Shown here: one piece after another, positions 1 through 4,711 of the stretch
How positions within the stretch are numbered: position 1 is the first letter of the stretch
Layout: each line of letters starts with the position of its first letter
NCBI GenBank assembly: GCA_017476085.1
Contig: JAFVEJ010000163.1
Location: 1-6,366 of the forward strand
Source: Alphaproteobacteria bacterium
GTDB taxonomy: Bacteria > Pseudomonadota > Alphaproteobacteria > RF32 > CAG-977
Direction of reading: 5' to 3'
DNA length: 6,366 bases
Program-made: the position numbers and the translations under genes
Notes under the pieces: model-generated
What the model saw: only the letters and a program-made list of their open reading frames with translations
Told to the model about the DNA's origin: nothing
Database searches by the model: none

Positions 1-54
1 GAAATGTGTTATCGGTACTGTATTTGTAATCGCACTTGTTAACGTTGACACCAT
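1..54 (-). CDS. 5' end of a gene leaving the window; possible Phd/YefM-type antitoxin
   Basis: Only the first 18 codons are visible, read from an ATG at 54-52: MVSTLTSAITNTVPITHF. A strong Shine-Dalgarno (GGAGG, complement of 60-64) lies 5 nt upstream, and a near-consensus sigma-70 promoter lies at 78-106, so the start is well supported. The short Ser/Thr-rich leader followed by VPITHF resembles the start of a group of Phd/YefM antitoxins that begin with a VPISQFN-like segment before the DNA-binding fold. Such antitoxins neutralise a partner toxin and repress their own operon, and they are common as plasmid-stability modules. That identity is a guess from a few residues; existence of the gene is much surer than its function. 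Confidence 0.6.
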   Translation of the reverse strand, partial: MVSTLTSAITNTVPITHF

Positions 55-57
55 AAA

Positions 58-65
58 CACCTCCC
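58..65 (-). promoter_or_regulatory. Shine-Dalgarno of the left-edge gene
   Basis: The minus strand reads GGGAGGTG here, with the GGAGG core 5 nt from the ATG at 54-52. It decides the start of the partial gene. Confidence 0.7.
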
Positions 66-77
66 GTCTTTTTATCT

Positions 78-106
78 ATTATATTATTAAAAACGCAACA
101 AGTCAA
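78..106 (-). promoter_or_regulatory. Near-consensus sigma-70 promoter for the left-edge gene
   Basis: On the minus strand a -35 box TTGACT (101-106) is followed by exactly 17 nt and a perfect -10 box TATAAT (78-83). It lies just upstream of the ribosome site and ATG of the left-edge gene. A match this close implies strong transcription unless repressed, which suits an autoregulated plasmid gene such as an antitoxin. Confidence 0.8.
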
Positions 107-116
107 CAAATTTATC

Positions 117-128
117 GTTAAATTTAAC
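117..128. promoter_or_regulatory. 12-bp perfect palindrome upstream of the promoter (possible operator)
   Basis: GTTAAATTTAAC is a perfect 12-bp palindrome starting 11 bp upstream of the -35 box of the minus-strand promoter at 78-106. It could bind a dimeric regulator, but its position upstream of -35 and its AT-rich composition make this tentative. Confidence 0.35.
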
Positions 129-322
129 TACATTTTAACAGGTTGTCAGGCCGGGCGGCGCAGCGGCGGCCCGCACACTCAAACAATCAGATGCCCGCCA
201 GGGCATTTTTGTGATAGCAAGCCGCAGCCATGAATAGCGGCATCCCTTTTCAGGAACTCAGGCCAAACGTTGAGCCAGGTCTGCCGGTTTTTCCCTTTTC
301 GCCCGGTTTTTCCGGATTCCCG
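129..322. other. Non-coding stretch between the left-edge gene and the relaxase terminator
   Basis: No convincing gene was found on either strand. It contains a GC-rich inverted repeat (CGGGC 152-156 with GCCCG 169-173), the hairpin at 191-210, and a GCCGC/GCGGC dyad (221-225 with 237-241). An open frame on the minus strand (179-505) overlaps the relaxase 3' end in another frame and has no ribosome site, so it is not called. GC content rises sharply from about 150, after the AT-rich promoter region, which may mark a junction between two modules. Confidence 0.5.
191..210 (+). terminator. Compact intrinsic-terminator-like hairpin, plus strand
   Basis: A perfect 6-bp stem (ATGCCC at 191-196, GGGCAT at 201-206) with a 4-nt loop is followed by a T run through 210. 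This has the shape of a Rho-independent terminator for plus-strand RNA, yet no plus-strand gene precedes it. It could end a small antisense RNA or stop read-through toward the relaxase antisense strand. On the minus strand the T run is missing. Confidence 0.45.
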
Positions 323-368
323 AAAAAAATGACCCTCTAAAATGCCCGTAGAGCGCGTTTCAGAGGGT
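323..368 (-). terminator. Rho-independent terminator of the relaxase gene
   Basis: Read on the minus strand, an 11-bp stem (ACCCTCTGAAA 368-358 with TTTTAGAGGGT 342-332, one G-U pair) closes a 15-nt loop. It is followed after two bases by seven T residues (329-323). It sits 25 bases past the relaxase stop codon. The loop region also carries one copy of the TAAAATGCCC...CGCGTTT element that recurs at 4101-4122. Confidence 0.8.
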
Positions 369-393
369 GGGGAAGGGTAGCAGTACCCCTGAA

Positions 394-3195
394 TCAGCGG
401 CCTGTGTATGGTTTCCGGCCCTTTTTCCGGTCTGTTCCTGTCGTAAGGGTGGGTGTGTCTTTGGCCTGTTGGGTGTTTTTTCCGGAAGCCGGTTTTTTCT
501 TCCAATATGCGTTTCGTTCCGCAGCGGAAGCTAGATACTTTGTAAGCAAAGTATCTTTATCTTTGAATTGCAGATTTTCTGTTAATGCTATAAATCGGTT
601 GATTTGCATCTTACCATAACGGCTTTTGACTTCCCAAAGGATGTAGTTAAAATTTGGATTTTTCGGGGGAACCGGGAAGTCCTTTTCAAGTTGCCGTTTT
701 GCGTTAAGATAAAGCGATTCATAGTATCTGATCTTTTTCTGATCCGGCTCATATTCCCATATAGAGAACCGGCTTTTCCGCTTGGCTTTTGTTTCTTCTT
801 CATTTTTTACTTCCTGGTATTTTTGATAATGCCGGTCGACGGATTCTTTGATTTCCGTATATTTATTAAATGGTGCAACCTGTTTTTGATATTCATTTAC
901 AGCAATTTGTCTCATAGCAGGTGTGCGGTAAGCTTCTCGGTTTTTTTCCGTGATGGCCGAAAGCTTGTCATATTTTTCCCGGCTCCATGGCGGTTCTGTT
1001 GCCCTGGCGGTCGCCGGTTCGTCGGCCGGTCGTTCTGCAGAAGAGGGGACCGGGGCCGGTTCCATAGTATGCGGGCGTTCCTGGAACGCGGCTACGGCGT
1101 TTCCGATCTCCTGCAGCGCGTTTGTTTTTGGTCGATGTGTCCCCAGATTTTCGGTTTCGTCCGCACCGTCCCCGAAGAATTCCTGCAGCTTTCGTTCTTC
1201 GGCGGTCATCTTTTGCTTGTCTTTCTGGAGGATCTTGCCGGTCGACGGGGCAGAAGCTTTTTGGTTGGCAAGCCCTGCGGCAACGGACAGGACGGTTTGC
1301 ACGGTCGGTTTGTTTTCCTGCGCAGCGATGGTTTTTAATTCAGCATTATATTCACGGTTGATCGCATCCGGATTATAATTTTTTTCTATCTTTTGGACGT
1401 TCCATTTATGCCCGGCGAGGGAAGATTGATAATAATCTTCGGCGGTACGGTATGTATCTACCACGTCCATGACGGCTTTAGGAGGTGCTTCATCCGGCGT
1501 TTTTTCCCAGGTCGCGAAGGCTTCTTTTGTAACGGCTGCGATATCCAGATTGCCGGTTATCGCTTTAGCAGATTGTTGTATTTTGATATCGTTTGTATTT
1601 TTTTTGGGAAAATACGGCGGTTTTTGTTCCCGTCCGGACAAGGCATCCGTAGTATCTTTTCTTGTCTGTTCCAGGACTTTGGCTGCAATGGTAGCAGTAT
1701 CGTAACCATACCGGGCGCGGACGAAGGCTACGACTTCCTGATTTGTCAGCGAATCGAATTTTTTGCCGGCAAGTGTAGCAACATCAATGGAAGAATCCTT
1801 GATGGACTGGATGTCGGTCGATACTTTCCCCATGAGCTGGCTGTGACGTTCGAGCCGGTTCCATGCAGCATTGCCTCTTTTGGTTTTCCGGTCGATCTGT
1901 TTCCGGCGGTCGGCGTTGATCTTTTGCCCGGCTTCCAGTTTCTGCAGAACGGTATCTTCACATTCTTTCCGCTGGGCGGCAAGTTCGTTATATCGGGAAG
2001 TCCAACTGTTTATAAAGGCCTGCCGGGGGTTCAGCAAGGCATAGAATTTTTCATTTTCCTGCAGCATGGCAGCACGGGCTTTTTCAGTCCGGGCAAGTTT
2101 ATCTTGCTCGGCTTTCAAAGCCCTGGCTTTCATCCGGATTTCCTTGACAAGCTCATTATGTTTCTTTGCGTCTTCATTATAATTTAGAACCGATTCCGAT
2201 TTCATACCGTAGCCGATATGCCGGGTAGGGATCAGCTGCTGGTCGGCCGGAAGTTCTTTATTTTGTTCCTTGTAGGAACGTAAATCCACATGAAAGGTTT
2301 TGCCGTTCTCATCAAGGACATTGTATTTTTGATAGGCTTCATTTTGGAGACGTTCCCAGGTTCGGCGGATCTGTTCCACGTTGCCGATATTGGAAATGCT
2401 GCTTCGTTTTATCGTATCTTTCTTCCACTGTGGTTTAAGGTATTTTCCGTTTTTACTGTACTTCTGTTCTTTCGTTCCGGGGATGTAGTCAGGTTCCCTT
2501 ATATCAACCAGGACGGGATAACCGTCTTTATCCAGTTGCGGTTTTCCGTTAGCGTCGTACTGCAAAACCTGCCAGCCTTTTTCCATTATAATATTACCGG
2601 ATCTATCATACTGCAGTTTCTTCCGTTTCAGTTTTGGCGTGTCTACCTTGTCTGCAGAAGTCAAAATTACGGCATCCGGATTTATAACTTTCCCATGTTT
2701 ATCCAGCTCTTTGACCGTGCCGCGTTTATAATAGATGGTATCCGATTTTTGCTTTTCCCAGGCTCCATTAACTAAACGGCGGTCGGCGGCAATGACGTGC
2801 ATGTGGTCGTTGCCGTTTTTCCCCTTATGTACAGAAATTTGGGCCGGGTGCCCTTTGCTTACAAATTCCTCATTGACAAGATTTGTTGCCAGTTCGACGT
2901 TCTGTTCAAAAGTCAGTTCCTGTTGGAATGGGATGATCAGCTTATAACCGATTCTATCCTCTTCGATTTTATTTAAATCGTTCCAGATCCTTTCTGTATC
3001 AAGATACGATTCCGGCGCATTTTCCGGAAGCAGCATTTTAGTGAAAACATGGTCGTCTGCTTTGGTGTGCGGGTACTTCATTTTGCCTTCCACTTCGTCG
3101 AACATACTTTTTCGTTCGTTATAGGAAGCAGAAGCAATGACGCTTCCACCGGCGTTCTTGCTTATGACGCTATGTTTAAGATGCGGGCAGGACAT
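394..3195 (-). CDS. mobA: MobA/MobL-family (MOBQ) conjugative relaxase
   Basis: This 933-residue protein should nick one strand at oriT, stay covalently attached through a tyrosine and guide the strand during mobilization by a helper conjugation system. The N-terminal domain shows the family motifs: likely catalytic Tyr25 in a SASYNER context, an LPENAP segment followed by an IWNDLNKIEEDR helix (about 56-82), and the metal-binding histidines His123, His131 and His133 in VHKGKNGNDHMHV. A family-typical D-x-R-S ... P-T-R-H-I-G segment follows at 304-328. Residues 163-299 carry six short D-x-x-G-like units. The rest (about 340-460 and 735-900) is charged, helical and partly coiled coil, with a Pro/Ala-rich hinge near 711-736; I see no primase or helicase domain. 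The start has GAGGTG 5 nt upstream. It is divergent from the accessory gene at 3626. Confidence 0.93.
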   Translation of the reverse strand: MSCPHLKHSVISKNAGGSVIASASYNERKSMFDEVEGKMKYPHTKADDHVFTKMLLPENAPESYLDTERIWNDLNKIEEDRIGYKLIIPFQQELTFEQNVELATNLVNEEFVSKGHPAQISVHKGKNGNDHMHVIAADRRLVNGAWEKQKSDTIYYKRGTVKELDKHGKVINPDAVILTSADKVDTPKLKRKKLQYDRSGNIIMEKGWQVLQYDANGKPQLDKDGYPVLVDIREPDYIPGTKEQKYSKNGKYLKPQWKKDTIKRSSISNIGNVEQIRRTWERLQNEAYQKYNVLDENGKTFHVDLRSYKEQNKELPADQQLIPTRHIGYGMKSESVLNYNEDAKKHNELVKEIRMKARALKAEQDKLARTEKARAAMLQENEKFYALLNPRQAFINSWTSRYNELAAQRKECEDTVLQKLEAGQKINADRRKQIDRKTKRGNAAWNRLERHSQLMGKVSTDIQSIKDSSIDVATLAGKKFDSLTNQEVVAFVRARYGYDTATIAAKVLEQTRKDTTDALSGREQKPPYFPKKNTNDIKIQQSAKAITGNLDIAAVTKEAFATWEKTPDEAPPKAVMDVVDTYRTAEDYYQSSLAGHKWNVQKIEKNYNPDAINREYNAELKTIAAQENKPTVQTVLSVAAGLANQKASAPSTGKILQKDKQKMTAEERKLQEFFGDGADETENLGTHRPKTNALQEIGNAVAAFQERPHTMEPAPVPSSAERPADEPATARATEPPWSREKYDKLSAITEKNREAYRTPAMRQIAVNEYQKQVAPFNKYTEIKESVDRHYQKYQEVKNEEETKAKRKSRFSIWEYEPDQKKIRYYESLYLNAKRQLEKDFPVPPKNPNFNYILWEVKSRYGKMQINRFIALTENLQFKDKDTLLTKYLASAAERNAYWKKKPASGKNTQQAKDTPTLTTGTDRKKGRKPYTGR

Positions 3196-3200
3196 GTTTT

Positions 3201-3210
3201 CACCTCTCTT
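3201..3210 (-). promoter_or_regulatory. Shine-Dalgarno of the relaxase gene
   Basis: The minus strand reads AAGAGAGGTG, with the GAGGTG core 5 nt from the ATG at 3195-3193. This supports the chosen start, which also gives the expected N-terminal distance to Tyr25. Confidence 0.75.
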
Positions 3211-3262
3211 CTATTTAAGATACTACGGCCAATGAACGGTATTTTTGGTTTTATGGTTTTTG

Positions 3263-3430
3263 CGAAAAGGTGGAGACGGCGTGCGTAACCTTTTCGGCGG
3301 AGCGTAGGGATATAGAGGCGGCGCTCTCATCCCGTAGCATAGCGGTTTTCCCTTTTGACCGTAGGGCAAAAGCGCAACAACATGACACAAAATAGCGTAG
3401 CGTAATTTTGGGGCATGTTTTTGCGCCCTC
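3263..3430 (+). other. Candidate origin of transfer (oriT): hairpin array ending in a GCGCCCT nick-like core
   Basis: This non-coding region between the divergent mobilization genes holds three successive dyads. The first is a perfect 9-bp inverted repeat CGAAAAGGT (3263-3271) with ACCTTTTCG (3288-3296). The second is a hairpin GGGAT (3307-3311) with ATCCC (3329-3333) containing AGAG/CTCT. The third is CAAAAT (3388-3393) with ATTTTG (3405-3410). Four CGTAG words occur at 3303, 3333, 3360 and 3396. The last dyad is followed 12 nt later by TTTTTGCGCCCTC (3418-3430), whose GCGCCCT core matches the nick regions of IncQ and Gram-positive MOBQ oriTs as I recall them. The placement is classical. The exact nick position is not determined, and the spacer from dyad to core is longer than in RSF1010. 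Confidence 0.6.
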
Positions 3431-3458
3431 ATAAATATTCGGGATTTTTGCTACTATG

Positions 3459-3467
3459 ATTATAACA
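3459..3467 (-). promoter_or_regulatory. Extended -10 promoter toward the relaxase
   Basis: The minus strand reads TGTTATAAT, an extended -10 (TG-n-TATAAT). No good -35 is visible at normal spacing (GAAATT at 3482-3487), which extended -10 promoters tolerate. Transcription from here would give the relaxase mRNA an untranslated leader of roughly 250 nt that spans the whole candidate oriT. Confidence 0.55.
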
Positions 3468-3501
3468 TAAGTTTCTAAAATAATTTCCAAATTCTTTCAT
3501 A

Positions 3502-3515
3502 AATGTATATACATT
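3502..3515. promoter_or_regulatory. 14-bp perfect palindrome between divergent promoters (candidate operator)
   Basis: AATGTATATACATT is a perfect 14-bp palindrome lying between the minus-strand extended -10 (3459-3467) and the plus-strand extended -10 (3569-3577). Its place suits an operator that controls both mobilization transcripts at once. The binding protein is unknown; the accessory protein encoded at 3626 is one candidate. Confidence 0.5.
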
Positions 3516-3525
3516 AGGGTGAAAT

Positions 3526-3552
3526 CTTTGTGAAAACTTGGTTTTTACAAAG
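3526..3552. repeat. 12-bp inverted repeat overlapping the -35 region of the accessory-gene promoter
   Basis: CTTTGTGAAAAC (3526-3537) is mirrored by GTTTTTACAAAG (3541-3552) around a 3-nt TTG centre, with one G-T mismatch that would be a wobble pair in RNA. It ends 19 bp before the -10 box, so a bound protein would occlude the -35 zone. No T run follows, so it is not a terminator. It probably acts as an operator or relaxosome binding site. Confidence 0.6.
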
Positions 3553-3568
3553 TCTTTAAAGGAAGATG

Positions 3569-3577
3569 TGGTATAAT
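3569..3577 (+). promoter_or_regulatory. Extended -10 promoter for the accessory gene
   Basis: TGGTATAAT is a perfect TATAAT preceded by the extended TG-n motif. No consensus -35 is seen at 17 bp; the inverted repeat at 3526-3552 occupies that zone. A start site near 3584 gives a leader of about 40 nt to the ATG at 3626. Confidence 0.7.
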
Positions 3578-3610
3578 GTGTTTAGTCTTGAAACTTTGAT
3601 ATTCTATGTT

Positions 3611-3616
3611 AGGAGG
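3611..3616 (+). promoter_or_regulatory. Consensus Shine-Dalgarno AGGAGG deciding the start at 3626
   Basis: AGGAGG lies 9 nt before ATG 3626 and 6 nt before an in-frame GTG at 3623. Either could start translation, adding at most one residue. It rules out the ATG at 3566, which lies inside the promoter. Confidence 0.85.
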
Positions 3617-3625
3617 TTTTTTGTG

Positions 3626-4048
3626 ATGGACGAAGAAAAAAAGGTTATTGATAAGCCGGAACAGCTAAAAAAACGTCGGACGGCTGAGGAGATTGCAGCG
3701 GACAGATTGGCCAGAGAAAAAAAAATTGATGCAGAAGCCGAAGCAGCCAAAGTGAATATTGCGGACATGGAAAAACAGATTGCCGCTATGCAGAAAAAAG
3801 TGGTGGAAGAAAAAAAGAAGCTTAAAACTTCCCGGAACACCGTCCGTACCCATAAGGCAATGAAGCTTTACGGTGACCTGGTTGCAATGCTGGATTTTGA
3901 TGACATGGAAAAAGCGTGTGCAACGGAAGCCGACTTTGATAAATTAGCGGTTTTAGTTAAAGACAAGGTAAAAGCGTTGATCAAGCTGGAAAAGAAAATC
4001 AGCAAGATTGAATCCGTTGCTGGCCAAAATCCGGAAGCAGAAAAATAG
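3626..4048 (+). CDS. Small coiled-coil mobilization accessory protein (TraD/DUF3847-like)
   Basis: This 140-residue, strongly charged protein is divergent from the relaxase. Residues 1-75 are almost entirely Lys/Glu/Ala-rich helix with a heptad-like stretch (MEKQIAAMQKKVVEEKKKLK), so a coiled coil is likely. Residues about 67-86 read KTSRNTVRTHKAMKLYGDLV, resembling the K-x-R-T-H-(K/R)...G-x-L segment of small TraD/DUF3847-type proteins found beside MOBQ relaxases. The C-terminal part (about 90-130) is again helical. I infer a relaxosome helper that binds near oriT, bends or melts it for the relaxase, and may repress the divergent promoters. No helix-turn-helix or ribbon-helix-helix is obvious. 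The start is set by AGGAGG at 3611-3616; the alternative start GTG 3623 adds one residue. Confidence 0.88.
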   Translation: MDEEKKVIDKPEQLKKRRTAEEIAADRLAREKKIDAEAEAAKVNIADMEKQIAAMQKKVVEEKKKLKTSRNTVRTHKAMKLYGDLVAMLDFDDMEKACATEADFDKLAVLVKDKVKALIKLEKKISKIESVAGQNPEAEK

Positions 4049-4100
4049 GATTTAGCTAAAAATCAGGAGTTTTTTGCGATTTTCAAAAAAAACGACTTCG

Positions 4101-4122
4101 TAAAATGCCCTCTGACGCGTTT
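4101..4122 (+). repeat. Second copy of the TAAAATGCCC...CGCGTTT element
   Basis: TAAAATGCCC (4101-4110), 5 nt, then CGCGTTT (4116-4122). The other copy is TAAAATGCCC (338-347), 6 nt, then CGCGTTT (354-360), in the same orientation. Here the element lies just upstream of a possible promoter for the next gene. There it forms part of the relaxase terminator hairpin. Its role is unknown. Confidence 0.5.
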
Positions 4123-4125
4123 AAA

Positions 4126-4155
4126 TTGACCGGCTCGATGTTTGATACCTGTAAA
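4126..4155 (+). promoter_or_regulatory. Weak candidate promoter for the 116-residue gene
   Basis: TTGACC (4126-4131) matches the -35 consensus in five of six bases. It is followed after 18 nt by TGTAAA (4150-4155), which matches the -10 in four of six. A start near 4162 would leave a very short leader. The gene may instead be read from the upstream promoter, since no clear terminator separates it from the accessory gene. Confidence 0.35.
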
Positions 4156-4190
4156 AATGCAGACTAAAAAAAGAAGGAGCAATGACAACC

Positions 4191-4541
4191 ATGACAAATG
4201 AAAAAATTATCGGTTTTACCGGCGACACATGCGTTGAAAGAATAGGAAAGCGGGCAAGCAGTGTCGATTCTTTAACCGGGGTTCTTGCCGGTAAGAATGT
4301 AAGCAAAGGTTTAACCAAACACGACATCCGCCAGATGACGGATCAGGAGCTGCAGCAGTTGATCGATAATGCAGTTAGTGAGTTATACGAACGGAAAAAG
4401 GCAAAACATGCTGCTATATATGAGGAAGCAGAAGCAGCCCTGGGCAAAGGTGATAAAGATCGTTACAGCAAACTTTGTGGTCAAGCTGGCCGGATCCAGG
4501 CAACCGAAGATATTTTGAAGGAATTTTTGGGCCGGTTCTAA
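4191..4541 (+). CDS. Unrecognised 116-residue protein of the mobilization cluster
   Basis: I do not recognise this protein. It starts MTNEKIIGFTGDTCVERIGK, followed by a Ser/Gly/Thr-containing stretch (about 20-42). From about residue 43 it is predicted to be mostly helical, with a charged Lys/Glu/Ala-rich segment (about 66-90) and a C-terminal amphipathic helix ending KEFLGRF. No signal peptide, membrane segment or Cys-based metal site is apparent. I chose ATG 4191 because AAGGAG (4174-4179) lies 11 nt before it. The in-frame ATG at 4182 is only 2 nt from that site, too close, and would add three residues. It lies 142 bases downstream of the accessory gene in the same direction and converges on the methyltransferase. 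It could be a second mobilization accessory, a regulator or plasmid maintenance factor; nothing in the sequence decides. Confidence 0.8.
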   Translation: MTNEKIIGFTGDTCVERIGKRASSVDSLTGVLAGKNVSKGLTKHDIRQMTDQELQQLIDNAVSELYERKKAKHAAIYEEAEAALGKGDKDRYSKLCGQAGRIQATEDILKEFLGRF

Positions 4542-4557
4542 GATCAGGACGAAAAGA

Positions 4558-4594
4558 AAAAATCCCCGGATTCTTTCGAATTTCGGGGATTTTT
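4558..4594. terminator. Bidirectional Rho-independent terminator between convergent genes
   Basis: AATCCCCG (4561-4568) pairs with CGGGGATT (4584-4591), with flanking A/T pairs extending the stem to 4558/4594. The inside (GATTC...GAATT) can pair further with one bulge around a 4-nt loop. On the plus strand TTTTTGTTTTTT follows, and on the minus strand the complement of GAAAAGAAAAA gives a second T-rich tail. It can therefore end the 4191-4541 transcript and that of the methyltransferase arriving from the other side. Confidence 0.85.
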
Positions 4595-4605
4595 GTTTTT
4601 TCCGG

Positions 4606-4679
4606 AAAACCGGCTTTTGGATTTGCTCTATAAGGCCTTTGAAATGGCACGGCCTATAAGTTGATGCCTGGCCGGTTTT
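4606..4679. repeat. Nested palindrome in the convergent intergenic region
   Basis: Outer arms AAAACCGGC (4606-4614) and GCCGGTTTT (4671-4679) are perfect 9-bp inverted copies. They enclose a second inverted pair, TATAAGGCC (4629-4637) and GGCCTATA (4651-4658), perfect apart from one bulged A. A further CCGG-AAAA-CCGG mini-hairpin overlaps the left outer arm. It could be a cruciform-forming recombination, replication or binding site, or simply a decayed second terminator for the methyltransferase. Confidence 0.5.
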
Positions 4680-4711
4680 TAAATGGCTGTACGGGGATTA
4701 TATGAGGACGG

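Noticed and set aside
179..505. Minus-strand open frame of 108 codons overlapping the relaxase 3' end
   Set aside because: Runs in another frame through the relaxase tail and across its terminator, without a Shine-Dalgarno. The tail end looks mildly protein-like but there is no independent support.
604..1338. Plus-strand open frame of 244 codons, with a nested one at 950-1378
   Set aside because: Antisense to the relaxase, Phe/Cys/Arg-rich as expected from the reverse of a Lys/Glu-rich gene, with no ribosome site.
1393..2187. Plus-strand open frame of 264 codons
   Set aside because: Antisense shadow of the relaxase coiled-coil region; composition is unlike a real protein and no start signals are present.
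3263..3410. CRISPR-like or iteron array from the recurring CGTAG words
   Set aside because: Units are only 5 bases, unevenly spaced (30, 27 and 36), and sit inside inverted repeats; there is no repeat-spacer pattern.
3223..3490. Two minus-strand open frames in the region between the mobilization genes
   Set aside because: They cover the oriT-like hairpins, lack ribosome sites and overlap each other in different frames; structure explains the region better.
3566..3625. Earlier ATG (3566) for the accessory gene
   Set aside because: It lies upstream of and within the extended -10 promoter, and AGGAGG sits directly before 3626.
4065..4095. Possible terminator after the accessory gene (TTTTTTG / CAAAAAA hairpin)
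   Set aside because: The stem is A/T-only and no T run follows it on the plus strand, so termination here is not supported; the two plus-strand genes may be co-transcribed.
4182..4190. ATG 4182 as start of the 116-residue gene
   Set aside because: Only 2 nt separate it from the Shine-Dalgarno; ATG 4191 is better placed.
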